Positions 7,849 to 15,736 of a stretch of DNA of 45,584 nucleotides are shown here, piece by piece (position 1 is the first letter of the stretch; each line of letters begins with the position of its first letter). This DNA is from an uncultured Gammaproteobacteria bacterium (GTDB taxonomy: Bacteria > Pseudomonadota > Gammaproteobacteria > Pseudomonadales > Pseudohongiellaceae). The position numbers were made by a program, and so were the translations under genes. The DNA lies in NCBI GenBank assembly GCA_913031035.1, contig CAJWGN010000010.1:1-45584 (forward strand), read 5' to 3'. The notes beneath the pieces are model-generated. The model was given only the letters and a program-made list of their open reading frames with translations, was not told where the DNA came from and searched no databases.

Positions 7849-8325
7849 TTGCTAGATTTTCAACACATTATCCAAGTTAACGATTTAGAAGATAAGAGTC
7901 TGCTCGTGGTTACCAGGCCGCAGCTTTGGCAAGGCCTTGTGCTTCGCGCTAGAAGTCCGGAAAAATTTAATGATGCCTTACAATGCCATTCCTCTGATAC
8001 TGAAGAAAATCAGTTTGTCCGGCGGATAACAGCGGGGCATACAAAGTTTCAGGAATTAGTAGTCATGACGCCTGAATTGAAAATTGAGACAAGCACTGTT
8101 CTTGGAATCGGTCAGATTTTTGCCGAAAGCTCCTCTTTAATAGAAGAGCCGGAGCCAAATTCACTGTTTGTTCGCTTTAGCTATCGCAGAGACTTTAATC
8201 GCGGTGAGAACGACATTCAAATGGCTGAATATCTTAAAACTGCCTACGTCCAGATTGACCGAGATGCTATTGCAATGATCCGCATGCTCGCTATGAGCAA
8301 ATCCCTCAATTCAGCGGTTAACTAA
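7849..8325 (+). CDS. DUF1857 (AtaL-like) START-fold protein
   Basis: 158 residues beginning at TTG 7849 with AGAAGG upstream. The opening pattern (FQHIIQVNDLEDKSLLVVTRPQLWQGLVLRARSP) matches the DUF1857/AtaL-like family: 'F.hlIQIND....LTReQLW.GLvlRAe.P'. Members have the SRPBCC/START-like hydrophobic-cavity fold and are thought to bind small hydrophobic ligands; the biochemical role is unknown. Cytoplasmic, no signal peptide. Divergent from the Old Yellow Enzyme gene, sharing a roughly 145-base upstream region. Family call is fairly sure; function is not. Confidence 0.75.
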   Translation: MLDFQHIIQVNDLEDKSLLVVTRPQLWQGLVLRARSPEKFNDALQCHSSDTEENQFVRRITAGHTKFQELVVMTPELKIETSTVLGIGQIFAESSSLIEEPEPNSLFVRFSYRRDFNRGENDIQMAEYLKTAYVQIDRDAIAMIRMLAMSKSLNSAVN

Positions 8326-8496
8326 TCTGTCTCACCTAGAGTTTACTAGCTGGCCAAACTTTATTTAGATGTACATAGCCAATTTTTACAATAGCAGCAG
8401 TATTAGCAACGACAGCAGCGACTTTTTGATTCCCCACCAGCAATTGGTTACAGTGAGTATTCAAACAATACTAAAAATAAGCTTAACCGGCCTAAA

Positions 8497-8865
8497 ATGA
8501 AAACCTACACTCTGAAATCAGTTGGCTCGTGCCTGCGCTTAAGCAAGCGACTAGTTCTGACTATTGGTATCGCACTTGCCATGCCTTGGTTCAATCTCGT
8601 CTGGGCTCAAGGGGTAGACGCCTTCGACCCTGCTCAAACCTATGAGAGTACCTGCTTTGCCTGCCATGGCACTGGCGCCGCTCACGCACCAGAGGTGGGG
8701 GATGTCATTGAATGGGAGATCCGGCTAGAGAAAGGCTTGGACAGCCTAATTCAAAATACCATTAACGGACTCAATGGAGTCATGCCTGCGAGGGGTCTCT
8801 GCGTTGACTGCAGCGATGAACAACTCAAAGCCATCGTTGAATATATGTTGGACAGTAGCGAATAG
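8497..8865 (+). CDS. Cytochrome c5-like periplasmic cytochrome
   Basis: 122 residues with a signal peptide (basic n-region, hydrophobic LTIGIALAMPWFNLVWAQ) and a single haem motif CFACH (53-57). A second Cys pair, GLCVDCSDEQ near residue 101-104, together with MPARG is the hallmark of cytochrome c5-type proteins: a disulfide next to the axial Met. A periplasmic electron carrier. It lies 48 bases upstream of the PQQ-dependent dehydrogenase gene in the same direction, so it is a good candidate for the electron acceptor of that enzyme. Confidence 0.85.
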   Translation: MKTYTLKSVGSCLRLSKRLVLTIGIALAMPWFNLVWAQGVDAFDPAQTYESTCFACHGTGAAHAPEVGDVIEWEIRLEKGLDSLIQNTINGLNGVMPARGLCVDCSDEQLKAIVEYMLDSSE

Positions 8866-8913
8866 CGCGACAATTCCCAATGCGTAAAAAAAATAAGCCA
8901 AAGAGGCACGCCA

Positions 8914-10761
8914 ATGATTACAGATAAAAATAAACGCGTATTAACAACTTTAGTCACTTTCGGCTTAGCCGCGATTTTGGCCAGCTGTTCACCTACACCA
9001 GAAACGACTTCGATTACAGTTGCCGTTGGTGAAGGGGTTTCTGAACAAAGCGCTAGTAAAATCCAACTTTCAGCAAATCCTCCAGCGAACATTCCAACAA
9101 ACGGCTTATCTACTGTCGATAACATGGACTGGGCCCTGCATAATTTGGATTTAGCCGGATCACGATTCTCACCCAGCGATCAGATTACGCCAGACAATGT
9201 TTCCAGTTTAGTGCCTGAATGGTTGTTCCAACATGGCGTCATTGACGGCGTCAGCAATCAAACCACTCCGATTATCGTTAACGATGTTATGTATGTGACC
9301 GACTCTCGCGGCAGCGTCTATGCCCTTGATGCTGAAGATGGGCATTTGCTGTGGACCTTTGATGTCACTCGAAAATTAGGCGGTGGACGCCGCGAAGGCT
9401 ATATTTTTCGTCACCGCGGAGTCGCTTATGATGATGGTGTGATTTATACCGCAGCAGGGTCTTTCCTATTTGCTCTGGATGCCAAGACAGGGGAGCCTCT
9501 TCCCGGCTTCGGTGAAGCTGGCCAAGCACCGGTGATTTTAAATGTCCTCCACCAGAAAGATCCCGGCATCGCCACCGCCATTTCTGTTGGCTATTGGTTC
9601 ACCACCGCGCCACAGATATACAATGGGGTCGTTTATCTAGGCACTACCCGTAGTGAAAGCCATATCGCCGGTGGTTACGTGCTCGCTATCGACGCAAAAA
9701 CCGGCGAATCGCTATGGAATTTTAATACCGTTCCCCAAGATGAAACCGATCAGGGCTGGGAAATCGCCGGACCTACTTGGGTTGGCGGCGAACGTAACGG
9801 TGGAGGTATTTGGGAGACGCCTTCCATTGATCCCGAACTCAACATGATCTATTTCGCAGTTGGCAATCCCTTTGGCGACAGCACCAAAAGGGCTGGCATG
9901 AATCTTTTTTCAGATTCACTCATTGCGTTGACCCTCGATACTGGACGTCTGGAGTGGCACTACCAACAGGTGCACCACGATGTTTGGGACTACGACTCGG
10001 GTAACCAACCGGTATTGTTTGATATGGAAGTGGCCGGTGAGAATGTTAAAGCACTCGCTCAGGCCAGTAAAAACGGTTGGCTTTATATCCTTAATCGAGA
10101 GACTGGCGAACCTGTCCATCCTATTATTGAAACACCAGTACCCACAGAAACTGCCACTGAAGGCGAAGTTCCTTATCCCACTCAGCCAATTCCGCACAAG
10201 GCAAATGGCGAGCGAATGGAACCGGTCGCGCCAGTATTCCCGCAGGATATTGCTGCTGAGAAAATGCTGGACAACCAACTGGTAGAACAATTTACGCCAA
10301 TAGGCCCAAATCAAATATTTTCACCCGGCTATGGCGGTGGATCAAACTATGCCCCTATTGCTTTTAGCCCGGACACCGGCTTGCTCTATGTAAATGCAAT
10401 TGACCAGCCTTTTAATTCTGGCCGCGGGGCGAAAGGCTATTTCTCTGCCTACGACCCAACAACTGGAGAATTAATCTGGCGGCAAATCTTTGAAGGCTAT
10501 GGCCAAGCTGGAGCCGTAGTCACCAAGGGCGGCGTGGTTTTTGTTGGCACTGGTAGCAATGAGGCTGGCTACTTCTTCGCCTTTGACGCCAAAACCGGTG
10601 AAGAGCTATGGAAATTCAACACCGGTGCCGGTGTGTTCGCCTCACCCTCAGTTTATGTGATTGATGGCCGAGAATATGTCACGGTAGCTTCCGGAGGTGG
10701 TTCTCGTGGCCGGCGTGGCGGCGATTTAATTTTAACTTTCGCGCTTCCGGACGACAACTAA
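8914..10761 (+). CDS. PQQ-dependent dehydrogenase lipoprotein
   Basis: 615 residues. A lipoprotein signal (LAAILASC, lipid Cys 25) is followed by a beta-propeller with repeated tryptophan-docking motifs (YALDAEDGHLLWTFDV; LAIDAKTGESLWNF; FAFDAKTGEELWKFNTG). This is the quinoprotein fold of PQQ alcohol/aldehyde dehydrogenases in the periplasm. Likely cofactor/metal ligands are Glu 248 (RSESH), Asn 318 (VGNPF) and the catalytic Asp 359 in VWDYD. An extra Asp 361 sits two residues after the catalytic one, the pattern of lanthanide-using XoxF/PedH enzymes. The vicinal-Cys disulfide typical of many such enzymes is absent. Ribosome site AGAGG. Follows a cytochrome gene. Substrate unknown. Confidence 0.9.
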   Translation: MITDKNKRVLTTLVTFGLAAILASCSPTPETTSITVAVGEGVSEQSASKIQLSANPPANIPTNGLSTVDNMDWALHNLDLAGSRFSPSDQITPDNVSSLVPEWLFQHGVIDGVSNQTTPIIVNDVMYVTDSRGSVYALDAEDGHLLWTFDVTRKLGGGRREGYIFRHRGVAYDDGVIYTAAGSFLFALDAKTGEPLPGFGEAGQAPVILNVLHQKDPGIATAISVGYWFTTAPQIYNGVVYLGTTRSESHIAGGYVLAIDAKTGESLWNFNTVPQDETDQGWEIAGPTWVGGERNGGGIWETPSIDPELNMIYFAVGNPFGDSTKRAGMNLFSDSLIALTLDTGRLEWHYQQVHHDVWDYDSGNQPVLFDMEVAGENVKALAQASKNGWLYILNRETGEPVHPIIETPVPTETATEGEVPYPTQPIPHKANGERMEPVAPVFPQDIAAEKMLDNQLVEQFTPIGPNQIFSPGYGGGSNYAPIAFSPDTGLLYVNAIDQPFNSGRGAKGYFSAYDPTTGELIWRQIFEGYGQAGAVVTKGGVVFVGTGSNEAGYFFAFDAKTGEELWKFNTGAGVFASPSVYVIDGREYVTVASGGGSRGRRGGDLILTFALPDDN

Positions 10762-10802
10762 GCTGACAGGTAAAAAACCTATTCAGAGTGACAGTAAAGA
10801 TT

Positions 10803-11852
10803 ATGAAGTGTTCAGTGGACAAACAGCCAAAGAGTTTCCTTTTGTGCGCAGCAGTTATTGGCCTGCTTTCCCCTTGGATGGTTAACGCACAAATCGATGC
10901 AGATGCCGATTTCGACAACTGGCTGGTTGAGTTAAGGCAAGAAGCGGCAGATAACGGCATCGGTGAAGTAACTCTGGTGCAGGCATTCGCCAATATCACT
11001 CCCCCGGTTAAACGCGTCATTGAACGCGACAGATCGCAGCCTGAAAGAGTCCAAACCTACGACGACTACCTCACCGCAAGGGTAACGGATTGGAAAAAAG
11101 AAACCGGGATTGAATTAATGACCCGCCATCAAGATGTGCTCCGTGAAATCAGTAAGCGTTACGGCGTACAAGCCCGTTTTATCGTTGGAATATGGGGTAT
11201 GGAAACCAACTTCGGCACCTATCCAATTAAAGAGCCCTTGTTCAATGTTCTGGCCACACTTGCCTATGACAATCGCCGCGCTGCTTTCTTTCGCGCGCAA
11301 TTTTTAGCAGGCCTTGAAATCTTAGAGAGCGGCTTTCCTGCAATAGAAAACATGAATAGCTCTTGGGCGGGAGCTATGGGTCAATCGCAGTTTATCCCTG
11401 AGAGCTATCTTCAATATGCTGTCGACTACGACCAAGATGGTAAAAAAGATATTTGGGATACCGAAGCTGACGTATTTGCCTCCATCGCAAACTATTTCAA
11501 AGCGCGCAACTGGCAAGACGACCAAACTTGGGGGCGGCCAGTGCTACTACCCGAAGGTGGGGAAGAAAATTTAGTTGGATCGCAGTCCGACGGCCTCAGC
11601 CCAGACCGGTACTGTAAACGCTATAGCAGTTTAGGCGCTTGGAGAGATCTGCAAGATTGGCAGGCCCTGGGAGTAAGAAAAGCTGACGGCAGTGATCTAC
11701 CCACTCGCTCGATTCCCGCAGCATTAGTATTAGCGGACAAAGGAGACAATGAAGCCTATCTAGTTTATCGGAACTTTTGTTCCATTATGAGCTACAATCC
11801 CGCTTTTAAATATGCTCTATCCATTGGGCTGCTCGCCGATCAATTACGGTAG
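10803..11852 (+). CDS. MltB-family lytic murein transglycosylase
   Basis: About 349 residues with a signal peptide (SFLLCAAVIGLLSPWMVNAQ). The SLT_2 domain shows GIWGMETNFG with the catalytic Glu (about residue 134), LATLAYDNRRAAFFRAQ and SWAGAMGQSQFIPESY, all hallmarks of MltB-like enzymes that cleave peptidoglycan with formation of 1,6-anhydro-MurNAc. No lipobox is seen, so it is probably a soluble periplasmic form. GTG 10788 is the alternative start, adding five residues; neither has a strong ribosome site. It follows the PQQ enzyme gene by 41 bases, so co-transcription is possible, but no functional link is evident. Confidence 0.88.
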   Translation: MKCSVDKQPKSFLLCAAVIGLLSPWMVNAQIDADADFDNWLVELRQEAADNGIGEVTLVQAFANITPPVKRVIERDRSQPERVQTYDDYLTARVTDWKKETGIELMTRHQDVLREISKRYGVQARFIVGIWGMETNFGTYPIKEPLFNVLATLAYDNRRAAFFRAQFLAGLEILESGFPAIENMNSSWAGAMGQSQFIPESYLQYAVDYDQDGKKDIWDTEADVFASIANYFKARNWQDDQTWGRPVLLPEGGEENLVGSQSDGLSPDRYCKRYSSLGAWRDLQDWQALGVRKADGSDLPTRSIPAALVLADKGDNEAYLVYRNFCSIMSYNPAFKYALSIGLLADQLR

Positions 11853-11863
11853 AGTTAGCCATT

Positions 11864-12357
11864 GTGCTCTATATAAAAGGCTATGCCACTAAGTTCTTTG
11901 ATGGCTTCGTCCAGCAGTTAAAAGACTATCAGATCGACGCCGTCGCCGATGTAAGGTCGACTCCTTTCAGTAAAGTTTTCTTCGATACCATCAAATCGCG
12001 CTAGAAAAACTTTGCCGGCTAACGGGATAGACTATAATTTTCTTGGCTAAGAGCTAGGCCCACGCTCGATAAATCCAGACCATGACGGTCAAAGCGGCCA
12101 AGTAAAATTTGACAGACTAAAGAAATCTCCACTGTTTGAAGCTGGCATCGAAGGCCGGCAGAACCGCCTGAAAAAAGGCCTTAAATTCGCACTTTTGTGT
12201 GCCTAGAAAAACCCAGCTCTGTGCCATCGAAGGTTGCTGGTGGGTCATTATTGATGTGAGGGTTTTTAAACTGACATTCAGCATATCGATCATGGCAGCG
12301 GAATCGAACCCTAAAGCTGGCTTGAGCAGCGCTTAATCGAGCTTCGAGGTGTGCACG
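11864..12357 (+). pseudogene. Decayed DUF488 family gene
   Basis: Pieces in different frames read like a DUF488 protein in order. VLYIKGYATKFFDGF, then QIDAVADVRSTPFSK (family: 'IgvLvDVRs.P.S') run from GTG 11864 to a stop at about 12003. Then, shifted, IDYNFLG-stop-ELGPRSINPDHDG, FDRLKKSPLFEAGIEG and LKFALLCA-stop-KNPALCHRRLLV (family: 'aLlCaEkdP..CHR'). At least one frameshift and several stops make it non-functional. Intact relatives are small cytoplasmic proteins of unknown function. End set where resemblance fades. Confidence 0.85.
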
Positions 12358-12481
12358 TGGACTTGCTGACTTATACCTTTATATAAGCTCAATTGCCTAT
12401 AAGCGACAGCTAGAACAAACCAGCTATCGCAAATAGGAAGCCAAAAAGACACTAAGGACCTAAACTAAAGCTAAATAACAT

Positions 12482-12506
12482 CCACCGCCTTGAAGCGGTG
12501 GCTTTA
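12482..12506 (+). terminator. Hairpin upstream of the first secreted-family gene
   Basis: CCACCGC (12482-12488) pairs with GCGGTGG (12495-12501), loop of 6, followed by CTTTA. Weak T tract; it may have terminated the DUF488 gene before that decayed. Confidence 0.4.
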
Positions 12507-12609
12507 CAGACGCATTTGAGAGGGGTACCTTGCCTCTTAAGCAGTTACTGGCCAGCTGGTTTTGCCACCTAGCCCAAACGCTTACACAATAGAATTAAGG
12601 AGACACTGA

Positions 12610-13653
12610 ATGCTTAAACTTAATCGAAGGGCACTAGCCGCAACAATTATAGGCTGCTCGGTCGCATTTTTATCGGCGCCGTCTATGGCACAAAGCAGCG
12701 ATCGTCCGCAGTTGACTGGCGTTTGGACTAACGCATCTTTAACCAGCCTTAACCGCCCACAAGGAGTAGATTCCTTAGTTGTGTCTCCAGCGGATGCAGA
12801 AAAAATTGCCGCCGGCACAGCTATTGCTGGAATTGCCCCTGGCGATTTTGACGATAATGCACCATCCAACACTGAATCCGGGGCACCTCCCGCAGGCAGC
12901 ATAGATTTCGGACTCCGAGGCTACAACTCGTTCTGGACTGATCCAGGTTCCTCCTTAGCCCTAGTTAAAGGCGAGTTTCGCACCTCCTATATCATTGACC
13001 CGCCAAGTGGCCGCGTTCCGCGTTTAGAAGTCCCTAAGGTTAGCTTTACAGACCGAGGGTTTGGTAGACGCTATCTCACTGGCTTGGGTGATAACTCCGG
13101 ACCAGAAGCGCTGCCCTTGGCTGAGCGCTGCTTGCTCGGCTTCGGCAACACAGCAGGCCCCGGCATGATGGGCACGCTTTACAACAGCACCTACCAGTTT
13201 GTGCAAACTGATGACTACGTGATGATCTTGGCTGAAATGGCACATGACGCCCGCATAATCCCACTATTTGACTCAGCAGAAGATGCTAGAGCGAATACTC
13301 GGCCCCAAGTGATGGAGCAGTGGTTAGGGGATTCAAGAGGCTGGTATGAAGGGGACACCTTGGTTGTCGAGACTATTAATATAAAGCCTATTCAGATGGA
13401 ACAGAGCTCGGTGCCAATCACCGACGACGGCACGATCACTGAACGCTTCAGCCGTCATTCGGACTCTGAAATCGTCTATCAATTCATTGTCGAAGATTCA
13501 AATCTCTACCGCCAACCTTGGACCGCAGAACTTAGTTTTTATGCAACCGAAGGCCCTGTTTATGAATATGCTTGCCACGAAGGCAACTACGCGATGCCGG
13601 GTATGTTGGCTGGCGCGAGATTTCAAGAAGCAGAAACCGCTGACAACCAGTAG
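12610..13653 (+). CDS. Secreted protein of an unnamed family (paralogue of the gene at 18270)
   Basis: 347 residues with ribosome site AAGGAG and signal peptide ending APSMAQ. Clear paralogue of the 18270-19298 product. Shared landmarks are L-T/Q-G-x-[WY] after the signal, SLNRP/PLNRP, YNSFW/YNEFW, a conserved Cys (ERCLLGF/DRCLTGF), DDYVMILAEMAHDARIIPL, GWYEGDTLVVET and the C-terminal GPVYEYACHEGNYAMPG. Proteins with the [GH]-x-W-E-G-D-T-L-V-V motif are common and unnamed in marine Gammaproteobacteria and in Acidobacteria. Likely periplasmic; two invariant Cys may form a disulfide. Function unknown. Not in an evident operon; flanked by pseudogenes on both sides. Confidence 0.8.
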   Translation: MLKLNRRALAATIIGCSVAFLSAPSMAQSSDRPQLTGVWTNASLTSLNRPQGVDSLVVSPADAEKIAAGTAIAGIAPGDFDDNAPSNTESGAPPAGSIDFGLRGYNSFWTDPGSSLALVKGEFRTSYIIDPPSGRVPRLEVPKVSFTDRGFGRRYLTGLGDNSGPEALPLAERCLLGFGNTAGPGMMGTLYNSTYQFVQTDDYVMILAEMAHDARIIPLFDSAEDARANTRPQVMEQWLGDSRGWYEGDTLVVETINIKPIQMEQSSVPITDDGTITERFSRHSDSEIVYQFIVEDSNLYRQPWTAELSFYATEGPVYEYACHEGNYAMPGMLAGARFQEAETADNQ

Positions 13654-13957
13654 TGATGCTAAAAGGCTGAAACCGGTCGGTGCTCTTATCCAAAATCAAT
13701 AGGCAGCACCGACCAAGTTCTTGATAAAAGCCCCGCCTAGACTCTTGATAAAACACCGACTGGAAGCTCGGACTAAGCTGCAATTGAACGCACGCAAGTC
13801 TGGGATTTTTGGCCCAGCCAAGCTCAATCAAGAGCAGCCTTTTCTCTACGAGGCACCCTTCGGATCCCAACTTAAGGCCTAGTGTAGATTCCGATGCCGA
13901 CCGTAAACCTAAATTAAACTTATCCTTAGCTCCCCTATCCTATCAACTAGATTTGCT
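13654..13957. other. Intergenic region with an inverted repeat and possible gene debris
   Basis: Holds the inverted repeat at 13675-13714. CTTGATAAAA occurs twice, at about 13721 and 13744. A short open stretch ending at about 13880 (GIFGPAKLNQEQPFLYEAPF) could be the tail of a lost gene. Confidence 0.35.
13675..13714. repeat. Perfect 10-bp inverted repeat after the stop
   Basis: GGTCGGTGCT (13675-13684) and AGCACCGACC (13705-13714), 20-base loop, beginning 21 bases after the stop of the secreted-protein gene. No T tract follows; it may protect the mRNA 3' end or be an old terminator. Confidence 0.45.
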
Positions 13958-14344
13958 ATGCAGCGTGTCAACCTAGCCTCATTGTTGGTCGGTGATTACG
14001 ATGAGGCACTCGGTTTTTATATTGATAAGCTGGGGTTGAGCTGGATGAAGACACCACCCTAAGCACTCAAGGCAGACGCTGGGTTGTTATCAAATCTAAT
14101 GGCTCAGCAGTATGAATCTATTGTTCGCGAAAGCCTCAGGCGAGACTCTATTAAGTCAAGTTGGCTATTAAACGGGGGGCGGAGATTTTTTTATTGACAC
14201 CGGAAATTTGGACAGAGACACACAAAACTTACCGGCCTTGGGGTAAATTTTATCCGCCAGCCTCAGCAGCATGAGTATAGCAAAGTCGCAGTAGGCGAAG
14301 ACTTTTATGGGAATCTTGTGGACCTAATCCAATACCAACAATGA
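13958..14344 (+). pseudogene. Decayed VOC/glyoxalase-superfamily gene
   Basis: From ATG 13958 the frame reads MQRVNLASLLVGDYDEALGFYIDKLGL, a typical VOC opening, then shifts. A second frame gives ELDEDTTLSTQGRRWVVI to a stop. A third gives LLFAKASGETLLSQVGY-stop-TGG and FFIDTGNLDRDTQ, and the last gives TGLGVNFIRQPQQHEYSK, VAVGEDFYGNLVDLIQ and the stop at 14344. The joined pieces match a PhnB-like glyoxalase/bleomycin-resistance protein of about 130 residues. At least three frameshifts and several stops. It sits directly before the RidA-like remnant and the two may once have been an operon. Confidence 0.9.
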
Positions 14345-14348
14345 GATC

Positions 14349-14750
14349 ATGGAAACGAATTATATGGGCACGAAAGTTTATCAGCCGAGCCGAAAACCTA
14401 GCCCTGTGGTCAAACCCCATTAGTCACGCAGTCGTAGTTGGCAAACGGTGTTTTGTTGGTGAACAGCTATCGGTGAGCACAGAAGACGCTTACATCTCTG
14501 GAGCTATTTTAGAAAAAGTCACCCTCCCCTTTAGTCACTTTCTAGCCGCTGTAAAAGCTGCCGGTTTCACAAAAAAGGAAATTGTTTTTGTCGATATCAC
14601 CTTTATCGATTTAGGCGAGGTGGATACGCTTAATACTTTTTATGGGAACTTATTTTCTGGCGAAAAGCGACCTCCCAGAACAATCTACAAAGCCGCAGCC
14701 TTACCCTCGGCGGAAAAATCAAAGTGATGGGCTCAGCAGTTAAAGACTAA
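14349..14750 (+). pseudogene. Decayed RidA/YjgF-family gene
   Basis: The original N-terminus appears to be METNYMGTKVYQPSRKPSPVV from ATG 14349. The body is in another frame: NPISHAVVVGKRCFVGEQLS, ISGAILEKVTLPFSHFLAAV, KAAGFTKKEIVFVDITF, NTFYGNLF and PPRTIYKAAALP with the family Arg. The C-terminus shifts again to LGGKIKVMGSAVKD, stop 14750. Two frameshifts therefore break an otherwise well-preserved RidA-like protein (imine/enamine deaminase family). An apparently open ORF at 14341-14727 is the middle frame only. The end overlaps the convergent FGE-domain gene by 4 bases. Confidence 0.8.
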
Positions 14751-15736
14751 AGCGTACTTATAGCAATTCGAAACCCAATAGTAAGATTTCTGACGCTGGG
14801 GTCCACACCTCCTCTTACGGCGGCACGGACATTGTTAACTTGGTCAGCATAAGATCCTCCTCGCATTACCCAGATTACATCAGAGGAAAGACTGACTCCG
14901 TCGTCATCAGGATTGTAGGGGTAATCTTGAAGGGGGCTACGGGTTAATTCCCAGACATTGCCACTCATGTCAGAAAGTCCATAGCTACAAGAGGGGCATG
15001 CTAAAGCACCAACTGCCAGGGGCTGATCATTATTGAAATTTGCAAAGTCAGTCCTGACTCTCGAGCCCCAGGGGAACACTTTGTTGTCTGTGCCACGTGC
15101 CGCTTTTTCCCACTCCGCCTCGGTAGGCAAAGTGACATGGCCACCTGAATCCAATAACGCTTTAACCTGCGCTGGCGTTGAATCGGATTGGCGAAGCTTT
15201 TCTTCCAACCATCTTGCATAGCCAAGTGTTTCTGGCCAAGTCACGCCTGCAATTGGAAAGTTCCCCGGTGAATCTAGATTCAGTGCAGCGGAAGTTTGAG
15301 CGGTGTCTTCTAAATAGGCGCTGTACTGGGCAACTGTAGTCTCAAAGCGGCTAATGAAATAAAAGGGCAATTCTACTTTCCCCTGACGCTGCCTGCGAGA
15401 CCACTGCTCGTTGCCATATGCAAGCGAGTCGAGCGTCGGGTTACTGCCCATTGTAAAGGTGCCGGCAGGAATTTCTACAAAACCAAGAGTAGAATCGTTC
15501 GGTAAGTACCAGCTCTCGATTTCAAACCCAGAAAGTGTTTTGAACGCGTCTGTGGAGACTAGTGTGGAATTATCCAGCGTGGTAGTTTCAATGCTTTCTC
15601 GAGTCAGCCAAACTGCGGTAAAAATAATAAAGAGCAAAAGAATAAGTAGGCCAAACGTACGACTAGGCTCCAACGGTGCTGGAGCAGAATCAATCACCGA
15701 GTCTTTTGCCAGTTTCAGTTTCTGGGTTTTACTCAA
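14747..15736 (-). CDS. Membrane-anchored FGE-sulfatase (SUMF1) domain protein
   Basis: 329 residues: a short cytoplasmic start, one membrane helix (LLILLLFIIFTAVWL, about residues 30-45), then an exported formylglycine-generating-enzyme-like domain. Landmarks are FVEIPAGTFTMGSNP, PFYFISRFETTVAQYSAYLE, PIAGVTWPETLGYARWLEEKL, LPTEAEWEKAARG, PWGS, GLSDMSGNVWEL, VMRGGSYAD and IGFRIA. The domain family includes true formylglycine enzymes, but most members have other or unknown roles. The C-type copper Cys pair of true FGE is not evident here. Start is a TTG overlapping the stop of the upstream membrane-protein gene (TTGA), so translation is coupled and the two products probably act together. Confidence 0.82.
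   Translation of the reverse strand: MSKTQKLKLAKDSVIDSAPAPLEPSRTFGLLILLLFIIFTAVWLTRESIETTTLDNSTLVSTDAFKTLSGFEIESWYLPNDSTLGFVEIPAGTFTMGSNPTLDSLAYGNEQWSRRQRQGKVELPFYFISRFETTVAQYSAYLEDTAQTSAALNLDSPGNFPIAGVTWPETLGYARWLEEKLRQSDSTPAQVKALLDSGGHVTLPTEAEWEKAARGTDNKVFPWGSRVRTDFANFNNDQPLAVGALACPSCSYGLSDMSGNVWELTRSPLQDYPYNPDDDGVSLSSDVIWVMRGGSYADQVNNVRAAVRGGVDPSVRNLTIGFRIAISTL

Noticed and set aside
5619-11852. A single large redox operon from diheme cytochrome to lytic transglycosylase
   Set aside because: Genes are on both strands and only the cytochrome c5-like/PQQ/MltB-like part is plausibly co-transcribed.
14341-14727. Apparently intact ORF read as a complete RidA protein
   Set aside because: Its N- and C-terminal ends do not match the family; the natural ends are in other frames at 14349 and 14750.
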